Below, one piece after another: positions 25,242-34,564 of a stretch of 64,000 nucleotides of DNA. The notes under the pieces are model-generated. The model was not told where the DNA came from. It made no database searches and saw only the letters and a program-made list of their open reading frames with translations. The DNA is from Kineosporia sp. NBRC 101731. Its GTDB lineage: Bacteria; Actinomycetota; Actinomycetes; Actinomycetales; Kineosporiaceae. A program made the position numbers and the translations under genes. Within the stretch, counting starts at the first letter, position 1; the number at the start of each line of letters is the position of its first letter. The stretch is from NCBI RefSeq assembly GCF_030269305.1, contig NZ_BSTC01000005.1:62001-126000 (forward strand), read 5' to 3'.

Positions 25242-25299
25242 GTTCAATCTGCGACGTCGGCTCGTTCAATCCGCGACGGTAGCTTGTTCGTTCTGCGCA
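25242..25299. repeat. Three direct repeats with exact 22-bp period
   Basis: GTTCAATCTGCGACG (25242), GTTCAATCCGCGACG (25264) and GTTCGTTCTGCGCA (25286) share GTTCNNTCYGCG and start exactly 22 bp apart, about two helical turns. They lie immediately upstream of the ATPase start and look like binding sites on one DNA face. Confidence 0.65.
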
Positions 25300-25712
25300 T
25301 TGTCCGCTGATCGCCGGGGAGAGCTTTCCCTAGGTCAGAGGCGCTGCTCCTGGAGTGATCGACATCGGTGGCGACGTGGTTCACGAGCTCCATCGGCGGG
25401 GCTGACACGAACAGGGCGTTGCGGGCCCGCAGGCCCAGGCGGGTGCGAGGGCCGTCAGACGGCCGGCTGGCGGGGGTCGTCGCTGCGCAGAACCGGATTC
25501 TCCGCGAGCGGGTGGGTCAAGCGCCGGTCAAACTTCGAGGTGTCCGCCGAGCGATATTCTGGTGCGCGGTTACCCGTTGGTCGGGGACGATGGAGGACGA
25601 GGTCATCGGCGCCTCAAGATCGGCGAAAGTTTTCTTTGAGAAAATTCGTCCGCTGGCCGAAAACCGATCCGCCGTCAATTCATTCGACCTGTGAATGTGG
25701 TGGGATACGAAT
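25300..25712. other. Intergenic stretch without a supported gene
   Basis: About 410 bp between the divergent ATPase and TetR genes. Open frames here have no ribosome site or natural protein character. The last 80 bp are AT-rich compared with the surroundings and probably hold the promoter of the TetR gene. Confidence 0.5.
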
Positions 25713-26264
25713 ATGTCCACGAGCCGCAGTGTGATGGCGCCCGAGGTCATACTGCGCGGCGCCGCAGTGCACTTCCAGCGTCATTCCACCCTTGACATGG
25801 ATCTGCTGGCCCGGGAGCTGGCGATCAGCCGGGCTACGCTCTACCGCGCCGTGGGCAGCCGGGACCGACTGCTGGGCATGGTGTTCGGGACGATCAGCCG
25901 GTGGATCTTCCAGCTGGCCCGCGACGAGGTCCGGCCGGTCTGCGGGCCGGACGGCGTGCTGGCTGTCACCCGCGCCTACGTGAAACTGCTCGACCAGGCG
26001 GTGCAGCTGCGCACGTTCATGCAGGAAGATCCGCAGATTGCCGCGAGGGTGCTCTTCACCCCGGCGGGTGACGTGATGCGTCGGTCGGTGCAGGAGCAGA
26101 CGGCGACCTTCCGCGAGGCCGGCATCGGCGGTGACGACCTGGAAGATCGGGCTTTCCTCTACGTACGCCTCGTGGAATCGGTGCTCTTCTCGGAACTGCT
26201 GGGCACCGGCCAGGTTTCCCTGGCCGGTGCCGAAGGTGCCCTGCGTGCCCTGCTCAGGGAGTAA
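25713..26264 (+). CDS. TetR/AcrR-family regulator, QsdR-like
   Basis: 183 aa from ATG 25713; an in-frame ATG six codons upstream is possible. The HTH reads DLLARELAISRATLYRAVGS near residues 29-48. The C-terminal helical domain (FTPAGDVMRRSVQEQTATF) resembles the QsdR group. It converges on the cutinase gene with an 11-bp overlap. Target unknown. Confidence 0.82.
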   Translation: MSTSRSVMAPEVILRGAAVHFQRHSTLDMDLLARELAISRATLYRAVGSRDRLLGMVFGTISRWIFQLARDEVRPVCGPDGVLAVTRAYVKLLDQAVQLRTFMQEDPQIAARVLFTPAGDVMRRSVQEQTATFREAGIGGDDLEDRAFLYVRLVESVLFSELLGTGQVSLAGAEGALRALLRE

Positions 26265-27156
26265 AGCTGCTGCAGGTGTTCGAGTACTCAGACACGGCCA
26301 GGTCGGACGTCGGCCCGGGACAGACGAACTGGCGGTACCGCTCGTCGTTGTCGAGGAACAGTTTCAGCCACGAGATGCTGTACTTGGCGATCGTGGTGTT
26401 GGAGCTGTTCGGCGCGAAGTGCGAGGCGCTGCGCAGTTCCAGGTACGCCTTGCCCGGGGTGCTCGGCAGGCTCCGGTAGAACGGTTGTGCGTGCGAGGCC
26501 ACCGGTGCCACCGTGTCGGCCTGGGCCCCGACCACCAGCGTCGGAACCCGGTTGCCGGAGAACGACTTCGTGGTTTCCCAGGGAGTCAGCGGGATGGCCG
26601 CCTGCAGGGCCGGCCGGCTCTTGGACGCCTCCAGGGTGCCACCGCCGCCCATCGAGTGCCCGATGACCGCCTGGCGCGAGGCGTCGATGCGGGAGCTCAC
26701 CCGGCTGTCCTTGGTGACCTGGTCGAGCGCGGCCAGGAGCTGCCGGCCCCGGCTGTCGGGCTGGTCGGACGTGGTCAGCGTGTCGATGTTGAACACGACG
26801 AAACCTTGCGTGGCCAGGCGCTGGGCCAGCCACGCCATGCTCGACTTGTACGCGGTGAAGCCGGGTGCGATGGCCACGACACCGAACGTGCCCTGGCTGG
26901 TGTCGGTCGGGTAGTAGATGTCACCACCGCCGAAACCCGTTGCAGCAAGGCGAGAGACGGATACCTGGCTGGTGGCGAACGATCCGCGGGCAGCCTCGAT
27001 GCTCGAATTCGTGGGCGCCGGGCCTCGCTGGTACGACTCCTGTGCGCTGGCGTTCTGCGCGAACAGCAGGCCGGCGGCCACGAGTGAAGCAGAAACCATC
27101 GCTACCAAAGGCTTACGGCGCCTGGAACCACGTGTTCCGATTGTTGGGAGGGACAC
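26254..27156 (-). CDS. Secreted cutinase / PET-hydrolase-type polyesterase
   Basis: 300 aa from GTG 27156, with AAGGAG 6 nt upstream. A Sec signal ends at about ASAQ (residue 39). The mature protein closely follows Thermobifida-type cutinases: RGPAPT start, SRLAATGFGGGDIYYP, and DQPDSRGRQL. Catalytic residues are Ser168 (GHSMGGGG), Asp214 (QADTVAPV) and His246 (SHFAPN). Oxyanion residues are Phe100 and Met169; Trp193 is kept. Cys279 and Cys295 form the usual C-terminal disulfide. His before the Ser and Phe after the catalytic His match cutinases rather than IsPETase. Natural substrates are plant cutin and other polyesters. Similarity is recalled, not aligned. Confidence 0.93.
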   Translation of the reverse strand: MSLPTIGTRGSRRRKPLVAMVSASLVAAGLLFAQNASAQESYQRGPAPTNSSIEAARGSFATSQVSVSRLAATGFGGGDIYYPTDTSQGTFGVVAIAPGFTAYKSSMAWLAQRLATQGFVVFNIDTLTTSDQPDSRGRQLLAALDQVTKDSRVSSRIDASRQAVIGHSMGGGGTLEASKSRPALQAAIPLTPWETTKSFSGNRVPTLVVGAQADTVAPVASHAQPFYRSLPSTPGKAYLELRSASHFAPNSSNTTIAKYSISWLKLFLDNDERYRQFVCPGPTSDLAVSEYSNTCSSFTP

Positions 27157-27281
27157 TTCGAACTCCTTACCGAGACGGGTCGGGGTGCGAATCGATCGTG
27201 TCCGGCCCACGGTGCTGCGCACAACTGTCTCGGCCCAACGTGAGACGGACGTCCGGACAAACTGATTGACCTGACTTGCTT

Positions 27282-27926
27282 TTAGGCCGGGCTTAGGCCG
27301 TCCAGGTCGAGTACGGTGAGAGTGCGGCGCGGAGCTGGTGTGCCGTCGCCGCGCGGGAAACCGAACCGGGTCGCGATGCCGTCGCCGTAGGTGGCCGCGA
27401 ACTCGTGTGGCAACACCACTCCCGCCAGGACCGTGGGCCGCAAATAGTTGCGCCGGTCGTCGGCGATCTGATCGAGAACCCGCTCCGCGTCACCGCGCGG
27501 GGGCAGGCGCAGCAGCGTGAGATCGGCGCGTTCCAGGGGTTTGGCGTAGTTGTCGAGGTACTGCCGGCGGGTGTCGAGCGACGTCCAGCCCTCGCGGCGT
27601 GGATTGGCCCGGGCAGCGGCGGTCGCCGCCGGGTCGGGGTCTTCGGGCAGGGAGAGCTCGTCGAGCACCCCGACCGCGAACAGGTGAGGGCTGTAGCCAC
27701 GCTCGTCGGCGATGCTCTCCGCCGCCCGCCGGGCCGTCGCGAGTGCCACCCCGTAGGCCTGCCGCAGCGACGCCGATCGCACGTAGAGCGTGTGGGCCGG
27801 CTCCTGCGCCCAGCTCAGTGCCTGGCCGACCAGGTCTTCGGGGGCGGCCGCACTGAAGGCCGCCCAGGTGTGGGAGCGCCACTCGGGGCCGACGGCGCCG
27901 CTCCACCAGGAATCCGGTTCGGTCAT
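27282..27926 (-). CDS. Hypothetical protein
   Basis: 214 aa, soluble, rich in Ala, Arg and acidic residues. A helical N-terminal half (WSGAVGPEWRSHTWAAF) is followed by an alpha/beta C-terminus ending TLTVLDLDGLSPA. No catalytic motif, signal or membrane segment is seen and the family is not recognised. It lies between the cutinase and a divergent 33-aa membrane peptide. Confidence 0.6.
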   Translation of the reverse strand: MTEPDSWWSGAVGPEWRSHTWAAFSAAAPEDLVGQALSWAQEPAHTLYVRSASLRQAYGVALATARRAAESIADERGYSPHLFAVGVLDELSLPEDPDPAATAAARANPRREGWTSLDTRRQYLDNYAKPLERADLTLLRLPPRGDAERVLDQIADDRRNYLRPTVLAGVVLPHEFAATYGDGIATRFGFPRGDGTPAPRRTLTVLDLDGLSPA

Positions 27927-28007
27927 GGGGACTTTCTATCCGGTCCGATTCCCGGGGTCTAACCGTGCCCGGGAGGCGAGAATCGCCCGGGCGGGCATCA
28001 TGAGGAG

Positions 28008-28109
28008 ATGTTCCTCTTCTTCTCGAACCGTCTCGGATGTTTCGGCTCACTCATGGTCAGCCTGGTGGTGACGGTGATCCTCGTCGCCGTCCTCACGCGC
28101 GGTTTCTGA
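28008..28109 (+). CDS. 33-aa conserved-type actinobacterial membrane peptide
   Basis: The frame encodes MFLFFSNRLGCFGSLMVSLV then a short hydrophobic remainder ending LTRGF. The MFLFxSNRLGCxGS start is a pattern I associate with tiny membrane proteins of actinomycetes. GAGGAG directly abuts the ATG. One helix spans nearly the whole peptide. Function unknown. Confidence 0.65.
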   Translation: MFLFFSNRLGCFGSLMVSLVVTVILVAVLTRGF

Positions 28110-28354
28110 GGGTGCTTCAGGGCCCAGAACGATGACGCGGAGGGCCAGCCGGTCAGGCTGGTGCCAACTGATGGCCAGAGGAGAGCATCCATGACCTCAT
28201 GCTCATGATCCTCACCGGTCACCCCACTGGTCGCATGTCCAGGTTCGGGAGGTTTCACTGTGCTGTCCGGCCCGGCCGGGCGATAGCCTGAACCGGCACA
28301 GAAACGACAAAGGCGCCGGGCAGAGCCGCCTGGGCGTGGATCGGGAGGGGAACC

Positions 28355-29188
28355 GTGGCCGAGTCGGAGTCAACCGTGGAGTCGCAGGGAGAGAGCGAGA
28401 GCCTGACCACGCCTCATCCTGATCATCTGGTGCCGAACTCGGCCCGGATGTACGACTACTGGCTCGGGGGCAAGGACAACTACGCCGCTGACCGTCAGCT
28501 GGCCGAGCTGTTCCTTCAGAAGATTCCCTCGATGCGCGAGATGGCCAGGGCCAACCGCGACTTCGTCACCCGGGCCACGCACTACCTGGCCGCCCACGGG
28601 GTGCGGCAGTTCATCGACATCGGCACCGGCATCCCGACCAGCCCCAACCTGCACGAGACCGCGCAGAGCATTGCGCCGGACGCTCACGTGGTCTACGCCG
28701 ACAACGACCCGGTGGTGCTCGCCCACGCCCGGGCTCTGATGATCAGCAACGAGGTCGGGCAGGTCGCCTACATCGACGCCGACGTGCGGAAGCCGGAGCA
28801 GCTCCTGGGCAGTACGGAACTGCGGGAACAGCTCGACCTCGACCGCCCGGTCGCGCTCATGCTGGTCGCGGTGCTCATGCTCATCGATGACGCCGAAGAC
28901 ATCCACGCCACCGTGGCCCAGCTGCGCGACGCTCTGCCGTCGGGCAGCTACCTCGCGATCACCCACCCCACGGCCGACTTCGACCCGCCGGTGGTGCAAG
29001 AAGTCACCGACTCCGCCCGTGCCACCGGCATGACCTTCGTACCGCGCTCACGCGACGAGGTGGCCAGCTTCTTCGGCGACTGGGACGTGGTGGAGCCGGG
29101 CATCGTGCCGGTGCGGGCCTGGCCCGACGAGAACGTGGACGGCGCGAAATCGGCCTGGTACTGGGCGGCCATCGCCCGCAAGCCCTGA
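28355..29188 (+). CDS. SAM-dependent methyltransferase (DUF574/Methyltransf_19)
   Basis: 277 aa from GTG 28355 preceded by GGGAGGGG. The N-terminal NSARMYDYWLGGKDNYAADR is the hallmark of this actinomycete family. FIDIGTGIPT is the SAM-binding glycine loop and VVYADNDPVVLAHARAL follows. ATHPTAD-like and AWYWAAIARKP close the domain. Genomes of actinomycetes carry many copies; substrates are mostly unknown. A palindromic repeat follows its stop by 14 bp. Confidence 0.93.
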   Translation: MAESESTVESQGESESLTTPHPDHLVPNSARMYDYWLGGKDNYAADRQLAELFLQKIPSMREMARANRDFVTRATHYLAAHGVRQFIDIGTGIPTSPNLHETAQSIAPDAHVVYADNDPVVLAHARALMISNEVGQVAYIDADVRKPEQLLGSTELREQLDLDRPVALMLVAVLMLIDDAEDIHATVAQLRDALPSGSYLAITHPTADFDPPVVQEVTDSARATGMTFVPRSRDEVASFFGDWDVVEPGIVPVRAWPDENVDGAKSAWYWAAIARKP

Positions 29189-29201
29189 ACAGGTATCCCG
29201 T

Positions 29202-29306
29202 GTTCGTGATCATGTAATCCCTAGCCTCCGGCCGGGAGGGATCTCACCTCGCCGGGGAAGTGGTGACACCACCCGGCCGAAGGCTGGGGATCGCATGATC
29301 ACGAAC
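29202..29306. repeat. Palindromic dispersed element, copy 1 (convergent junction)
   Basis: GTTCGTGATCATG (29202-29214) pairs with CATGATCACGAAC (29294-29306). The right inner part (CCCGGCCGAAGGCTGGGG) is shared with copy 2. This copy lacks the inner TTCTAGAA palindromes. It sits between two converging stops and could act as a bidirectional terminator. Confidence 0.8.
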
Positions 29307-29322
29307 GGGGGATGAGGCCAGG

Positions 29323-31473
29323 TCAGCCCTGGGTTGCCCTCGGCTGGGCAGCACCGGTCGATGTGCTGCTGGTCGATGGCTGGATGGTGGCGGGTGTCGT
29401 GCCCAGCAGGGTCTGGCGCAGTTTGTACCTCACCAGGGCCGGGCTCAGTTGCTCCTCGAAGTACGGGGTGAGGGTGCGGGCGTAGGTGGCGGTGAGGTGA
29501 TGGTCGTCGCGGTACATGAGCATGTCGCCCATCACCGCGGGGCACCGTTCGGCCGCGCAGATCTTGTCGTTGAGGTCGATCACCGGGGTGTCGGTCTCGG
29601 CGGAGGCGGCCTTCACCATGCCGGAGTTACGCAGGGCGAACGGCCTCGATCGGGAACAGGCCATCAGGTCTTCCAGGTGCGTGCTGACGCACTCCGGCAT
29701 GTCGTGCAGCATGCGCGGGGTCTCGGCGATCGTGACCGTCGGGATGCCGGCGTTCTGCATCTCGTGCAGCCGCACGTTCAGGCCCCGGATCATCTCCTGC
29801 CGGTTTGCCTCGCCGGTGAGCCCGACCCCGTTCCTGACCGTGGCGTAGTACTCGAGCTGGGTGGTGACGAGCAGATCGGGATGCTCTTTCAGTGCCTCCT
29901 GCTTCACCGAGTCGTTCCAGGTCACACAGTTGGAGTACTCCACCTTCGGTGCCTGGTAGCGACGGGTGTCGGAGAACGCGCAGCCGGCCTTCGTGATCGA
30001 AGTCAGCTGCCAGTGATGCTCCTTGGCGATCTGGATCAGCGTCGGCAGCCACTGGCCCATCTTCGAGTCACCCACCGCCATCACCCGGGGGCCGACGCCT
30101 CCGGTGCGATAGTCGAAGACACACAGATTGATGGTGTCGTCGGCGTAGTTCGAGGGACAGTCCCGGTCGTAGATCTCGCCGTTGTCCACCGCGGCCTTCT
30201 CCGGGCGGGGGGTGAGAGCCGTCGCGGTCTGCTGTAGTTGTGTGGGGGCCGCGGCGCCCAGCGCATTGACCGGGTCATCAACGGATTTGGCCTGGGTCAG
30301 GGCCTGACCGGTGCCGGCCCCGATCACCACGAGCGCCAGCCCGGTGGCGATGCCGATGCGGGTGCGGGAGAGCAGTTTCGCCTGACGGGTGGGCTGCTCG
30401 ACGAGGTAGTAGGTGACGGTGGCCAGGACCACGCTGATACCGACGATCGCCCAGCCCTCCTGTGGGGTCAGTGTTCCGTCGCGCTCGGCGAACACGACCA
30501 GCGGCCAGTGCCAGAGGTAGAGCGAGTAGGAGATGTCGCCGATCCAGGTCAGCGGCCTCAGTGCCAGCACGGTCTTCACACTGTTCGGTGCGTCGCCGAA
30601 GCCCAGCACCAGAACGGTGCCGATGATGACCATGGCGGTGAGCGGACCGGGCCACATGGTGGTCGGCTTCACCACGAACAGGGACACGAAGATCAGGGCG
30701 AGCCCGGCCCAGCTGAGAAGACCGGTCCACCGTGGGCGCTCCGGCCCGTTCCGCCAGGCCGGGCGGCTCGCCATGACCACTGCGCACAGGGCACCGGCCG
30801 CGAGCTCCCAGACCCGGGTCTGCGTGGTGAAGTACGTCTGGGCGCTGTAGGTGGCCAGCGCGAGGGTGAACGAGCCGACGGTGATCAGGCCGATCACCGC
30901 GATCGCGACCTTGCGCGTGCGAGCCAGCAGCACCAGGCTCATGAGCAGCGGCCAGAAGACGTAGAACTGCTCCTCGATGGACAGCGACCAGTAGTGCTGC
31001 AACGGGCTCGCCGCCGCGCCCTCGGCCAGATAGTCCACCGAACTGGCGGCCAGCCGCCAGTTCACGATGTAGGTGCTGGCCGCGACGGCGTCGGAGCCGA
31101 TGCTCTCCCAGCGGGCGGGCGGTAGGTACCAGCGTGACACCACACAGGTCACCAGCAGCACCAGGGCGCTGGCGGGCAGCAGACGGCGCAGGCGCCGGGC
31201 CCAGAACGTCGGCAGCGAGATCCGGCCGGTGCGGTCGTGTTCACGCACGAGGAGGCCGGTGATGAGAAAGCCGGAAAGAACGAAGAACACATCGACGCCG
31301 ATGAAACCACCGCTCGGCCCGAGGCCGGTGTGGTAGAGCAGCACCGTCAGGACAGCCACGGCTCGCAGACCCTGGATGTCGTTGCGATGGGACGGCCTAG
31401 GAGCCGTCGGGACGCGTCCGGCGGGTGGCGGCGCGTCGACGGGAGCTTGCTTCACAACCCCATAAAAGCTCAA
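29323..31473 (-). CDS. OatA-like acyltransferase-3 with SGNH domain
   Basis: 716 aa. An N-terminal acyltransferase-3 domain (about residues 28-400) has RAVAVLTVLLYHTG with the key His, GFIGVDVFFVLSGFLI and some ten membrane helices. A linker leads to an extracellular SGNH domain (about 465-680) with VMAVGDSKMGQWLP holding the nucleophile Ser and a late DDHHLT with the Asp/His pair. Such proteins move acetyl groups across the membrane onto peptidoglycan or surface glycans. The usual GDSH is GDSK here; Ser, Asp and His are still present. Confidence 0.9.
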   Translation of the reverse strand: MSFYGVVKQAPVDAPPPAGRVPTAPRPSHRNDIQGLRAVAVLTVLLYHTGLGPSGGFIGVDVFFVLSGFLITGLLVREHDRTGRISLPTFWARRLRRLLPASALVLLVTCVVSRWYLPPARWESIGSDAVAASTYIVNWRLAASSVDYLAEGAAASPLQHYWSLSIEEQFYVFWPLLMSLVLLARTRKVAIAVIGLITVGSFTLALATYSAQTYFTTQTRVWELAAGALCAVVMASRPAWRNGPERPRWTGLLSWAGLALIFVSLFVVKPTTMWPGPLTAMVIIGTVLVLGFGDAPNSVKTVLALRPLTWIGDISYSLYLWHWPLVVFAERDGTLTPQEGWAIVGISVVLATVTYYLVEQPTRQAKLLSRTRIGIATGLALVVIGAGTGQALTQAKSVDDPVNALGAAAPTQLQQTATALTPRPEKAAVDNGEIYDRDCPSNYADDTINLCVFDYRTGGVGPRVMAVGDSKMGQWLPTLIQIAKEHHWQLTSITKAGCAFSDTRRYQAPKVEYSNCVTWNDSVKQEALKEHPDLLVTTQLEYYATVRNGVGLTGEANRQEMIRGLNVRLHEMQNAGIPTVTIAETPRMLHDMPECVSTHLEDLMACSRSRPFALRNSGMVKAASAETDTPVIDLNDKICAAERCPAVMGDMLMYRDDHHLTATYARTLTPYFEEQLSPALVRYKLRQTLLGTTPATIQPSTSSTSTGAAQPRATQG

Positions 31474-31706
31474 GAGACGAAAATGGTTGTCCGGTTTTGG
31501 GATTTTTTACACCAGGTTCTTTCGTCGTGCACGTTCATGATCGATCTGCTCCGGTTCTTGGGACGGCCCGTGCATAATCGCACGCGCCCGGAAGCTCCCG
31601 GCCTGGTTTGGATGTCCGGGCACCGGGCGATCGAATAAGAACGCTACCCGTGCATCCGGTCGCCGCGCAGCGTTAACCCGTTGTTCATGGCCACACAGAA
31701 AACGGA

Positions 31707-31735
31707 CAGGCCGGGGCCGCAAAAGCCCCGTCCTG
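31707..31735 (-). terminator. Hairpin after the protease gene
   Basis: CAGGCCGGGGC pairs with GCCCCGTCCTG across a 7-nt loop, about 20 nt downstream of the minus-strand protease stop. One bulged position; no long T tract. Confidence 0.6.
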
Positions 31736-31756
31736 CCCGTCGGTTGGTCACATGCG

Positions 31757-33355
31757 TCACTGGTTGATCGTGGTGATCCCGAAATCACTGCTGGCCGTGC
31801 GGAAGTCCTGGTATAAGACCCGGGTCTGCGGGCCCCAGCCCTGCTGTCCCGTGTTGTTGCAGTCCCACAGCTGCACCTTCGCGCCGTTCGTGTTGATGGC
31901 ACCCAGATGCGCGTCCAGGCAACGGTTGTTGTATATCGAGCGGATCGGTCCGGCTACTGAGCCGTTGAACTTCCACTGTTGCTGGGCGGAGCCGTTGCAC
32001 TGCCACAGCTGGACGATGGTGCCGTTCCCGTTGATCGTGCCCAGGTCGGCGTCCAGGCAGTACGCCTGATTCGTAGCACTACGGATGGAACCATCGTTGT
32101 TGAACACGAAATTCTGCTGCATGCTGTTGTTGCAGTCCCAGAGCTGAATCCTGGTGCCATTGCGATTCAGGTTGTTCGCGTCGGCATCCAGGCACTTCCC
32201 GTTGTACGAGACCTTGATCGGGTAGGAGGAACCGCTGCCCGAGATCGTTCCCTTCGCCGTCACCTTGTCACCGTTCAGGGTGAACACCGGTCCGCCGCTG
32301 TCGCCCGGGCGGGAGGCAATGCCGCCGACCGAATACGCCAGCACCAGATCGGTATAGGTCTCGCCGCCGAAGGAGTAGCTGTACGAGAAGTTGAGCGAGT
32401 TCTGGATGTTGCACTGCGCGCCGCTCGTCATACCCGACTGGCAGATCCACTCGTTCGGGAAGGTGTCGCCCCAGCCGCTGACGGCCTTCGTGAACTGGGC
32501 CCGGTCCTCATAGCGCTTGGTGCCGCCGCCGTCCCAGATCCGCCCCGAGGCGCCGGCGGTGATCAGCATGATGTCGTGTGCCAGGTTCTTGCGCTCGCCG
32601 GCGCCGACCGTGCGGGTGGCGTCGCCGTTCTTGAAGACGCCACCGGTCCAGCCGCAGTGCCCTGCCGTCAGGAGGTACTGGGTGCTGCCCTGCCGCACCG
32701 CGAAACCGCTCGAACACCAGCCGCCCCCGGGCGTGGTGATTCGGCCGCCACCGTAATAGGGGGCGTAGTCGTCTTGGCGCCAGCTGGGTTTCGGGGCCGG
32801 AGCCACCTCCATGCGGATCTTCACGGACGAGGAGTCGAGCGCCCGGGTCCGGAAACGGTTCACCGTGGCGGTGGAGATCGGGGAGGATGTCTGAGCGACC
32901 AGCCCGCTGCCGTCGGCCGGCACCCGGACCCCGTAGACCGGGCCGTCCGTCGCGGTGATGTAGACCATGGCCTGCTTCTCGGCCTTCCTCAGCTCGGTGC
33001 GGGAATACCGGGCCGGATGCAGAGAGGCGGTTTTCTCGCCGCGCACCAGCGCTTGGATGCCGGCCGGCGCGGTGCCCTTCCAATACACGCTGACGCCTTT
33101 CGATGTCAGCGAAATGCCGGTGTAGCCCGCGTGCGGCCCGGACTCGATGCGGTCGCGCAGGCGCTGGGCCGCCGCCACGAGTGGAGCCTGCTGCTGCATA
33201 CGCGACTTCTGGGCGGCGGGCACGTGTGCGAACGGTTGTTCCTCGGTGTGGGTCGGCTTGGGATCGTCCGGAGCGGCCTGAGCCGCGATCGGTGTGGCGA
33301 CGAGACATCCGGCGATGAGCGCGGGAACGCCCAGAATTTGCCAGCGATGGAACAT
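31757..33355 (-). CDS. Secreted S1 (trypsin-fold) serine protease with ricin-B lectin domain
   Basis: 532 aa from ATG 33355. A Sec signal ends near AQA (residue 27), followed by a pro-region of about 150 residues of the streptogrisin type. The catalytic triad is His233 (LTAGHC), Asp261 (AHDIMLI) and Ser353 (RPGDSGGPVF). Cys pairs around 214/234 and 305/315 fit the fold. From about 383 on there are three ricin-B repeats with CLDA and QLWDCN/QLWQCN motifs. The lectin domain probably targets the enzyme to glycan-bearing surfaces. Confidence 0.92.
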   Translation of the reverse strand: MFHRWQILGVPALIAGCLVATPIAAQAAPDDPKPTHTEEQPFAHVPAAQKSRMQQQAPLVAAAQRLRDRIESGPHAGYTGISLTSKGVSVYWKGTAPAGIQALVRGEKTASLHPARYSRTELRKAEKQAMVYITATDGPVYGVRVPADGSGLVAQTSSPISTATVNRFRTRALDSSSVKIRMEVAPAPKPSWRQDDYAPYYGGGRITTPGGGWCSSGFAVRQGSTQYLLTAGHCGWTGGVFKNGDATRTVGAGERKNLAHDIMLITAGASGRIWDGGGTKRYEDRAQFTKAVSGWGDTFPNEWICQSGMTSGAQCNIQNSLNFSYSYSFGGETYTDLVLAYSVGGIASRPGDSGGPVFTLNGDKVTAKGTISGSGSSYPIKVSYNGKCLDADANNLNRNGTRIQLWDCNNSMQQNFVFNNDGSIRSATNQAYCLDADLGTINGNGTIVQLWQCNGSAQQQWKFNGSVAGPIRSIYNNRCLDAHLGAINTNGAKVQLWDCNNTGQQGWGPQTRVLYQDFRTASSDFGITTINQ

Positions 33356-33578
33356 TTCGGCCCCCAGGAAGACGGGTGGCTCACAGGGAGTGTGAGGTGC
33401 CCAGGAGAGCCGCACCCGGCCGGGCCGGATGCAGAAGATGATCAAACTCCATCGTTCGGACGAGCGGTCCCCCCACCTTCCCCGTTCCGCCGGTGAAATC
33501 CGCACGTGTGGGGGAATGATGAGCGGGGCGTGGTGTTGCCGCCTGTGGACATCCAACGGTGGAAGGAAACGTTCGAGC

Positions 33579-34550
33579 ATGGAGTACACCCGTCTTGGCC
33601 TCTCCGGGCTCAAGGTCAGCCGGATCGCGCTGGGCTGCATGAGTTTCGGAACGCCCGAACCCGGTGCCGGCTGGCCGCTCGCGCAGGACGCCGCTGAGCC
33701 CCTCTTCCGGCGGGCTCTCGATCTGGGCATCACGTTCTGGGACACGGCGAACGTCTACCACCACGGCACGTCGGAGGAGTTCACCGGCCGGGCCCTGAAG
33801 AAGTACGCCCGGCGCGACGACATCGTGCTGGCCACCAAGGTGTTCTTCCCGGTGCACGAGGGGCCGGGCGGATCGGGTCTGTCGCGCAAGGCGATCATGG
33901 AGCAGATCGACGCCTCGCTGACCCGGCTGGGTACCGACTACGTGGACCTCTACCAGATTCACCGCTTTGACCCGCAGACCCCGGTCGAGGAGACGATGGA
34001 GGCCCTGCACGACGTGGTGAAGGCCGGCAAGGTGCGCTATCTCGGCGCCTCGTCGATGTGGGCCTGGCAGTTCTCGAAGTTGCAGTACACGGCCGATCTT
34101 CACGGCTGGACCCGGTTCGTGTCGATGCAGAACCAGTACAGCCTGGTGCAGCGGGAGGAAGAGCGGGAGATGTTCGGCCTGCTCGCCGATCAGGGGGTGG
34201 GCAGCATCCCGTGGAGTCCTCTGGCCAAGGGCTGGCTGGCCCGGCCGTGGAACACCACGACCTCCCGTACCGGTACCGACGACCTGACCCGGCGTTACAA
34301 CGAGGAGGCTTCGCACAGGCCGATCGTCGAGGCGGTCGAGCAGGTGGCGGCCGCGCGCGGTGTGCCGATGGCCCAGGTGGCCCTGGCCTGGCACTTCACC
34401 AACCCGTCGGTGGCCGCACCGATCGTGGGCCCGTCCACGGCGAAACACCTGGAGGACGCGGCGGCCTCGGTGGACATCCAGCTGACGGACGACGAGGTCA
34501 AGATCCTCGAGCAGCCCTACACCCCGCGCCTGCCCAGCGGTTTCAGCTGA
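33579..34550 (+). CDS. Aldo/keto reductase
   Basis: 323 aa from ATG 33579 (the frame extends upstream without coding character); GGAAGGAA lies 10 nt before. The catalytic tetrad is Asp55, Tyr60 (DTANVYHHG), Lys87 (ATKVF) and His128 (YQIHRFD). The NADPH site is at GPSTAKHLEDA near the C-terminus. It is a cytoplasmic carbonyl reductase of the YajO/GSP69-like branch. A palindromic repeat follows its stop by 14 bp. Confidence 0.92.
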   Translation: MEYTRLGLSGLKVSRIALGCMSFGTPEPGAGWPLAQDAAEPLFRRALDLGITFWDTANVYHHGTSEEFTGRALKKYARRDDIVLATKVFFPVHEGPGGSGLSRKAIMEQIDASLTRLGTDYVDLYQIHRFDPQTPVEETMEALHDVVKAGKVRYLGASSMWAWQFSKLQYTADLHGWTRFVSMQNQYSLVQREEEREMFGLLADQGVGSIPWSPLAKGWLARPWNTTTSRTGTDDLTRRYNEEASHRPIVEAVEQVAAARGVPMAQVALAWHFTNPSVAAPIVGPSTAKHLEDAAASVDIQLTDDEVKILEQPYTPRLPSGFS

Positions 34551-34564
34551 CCCCTCCGCCCTCT

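Noticed and set aside
31979-33496. 505-codon plus-strand frame opposite the S1 protease
   Set aside because: Shadow of the protease-lectin gene; composition is unnatural and no ribosome site is present.
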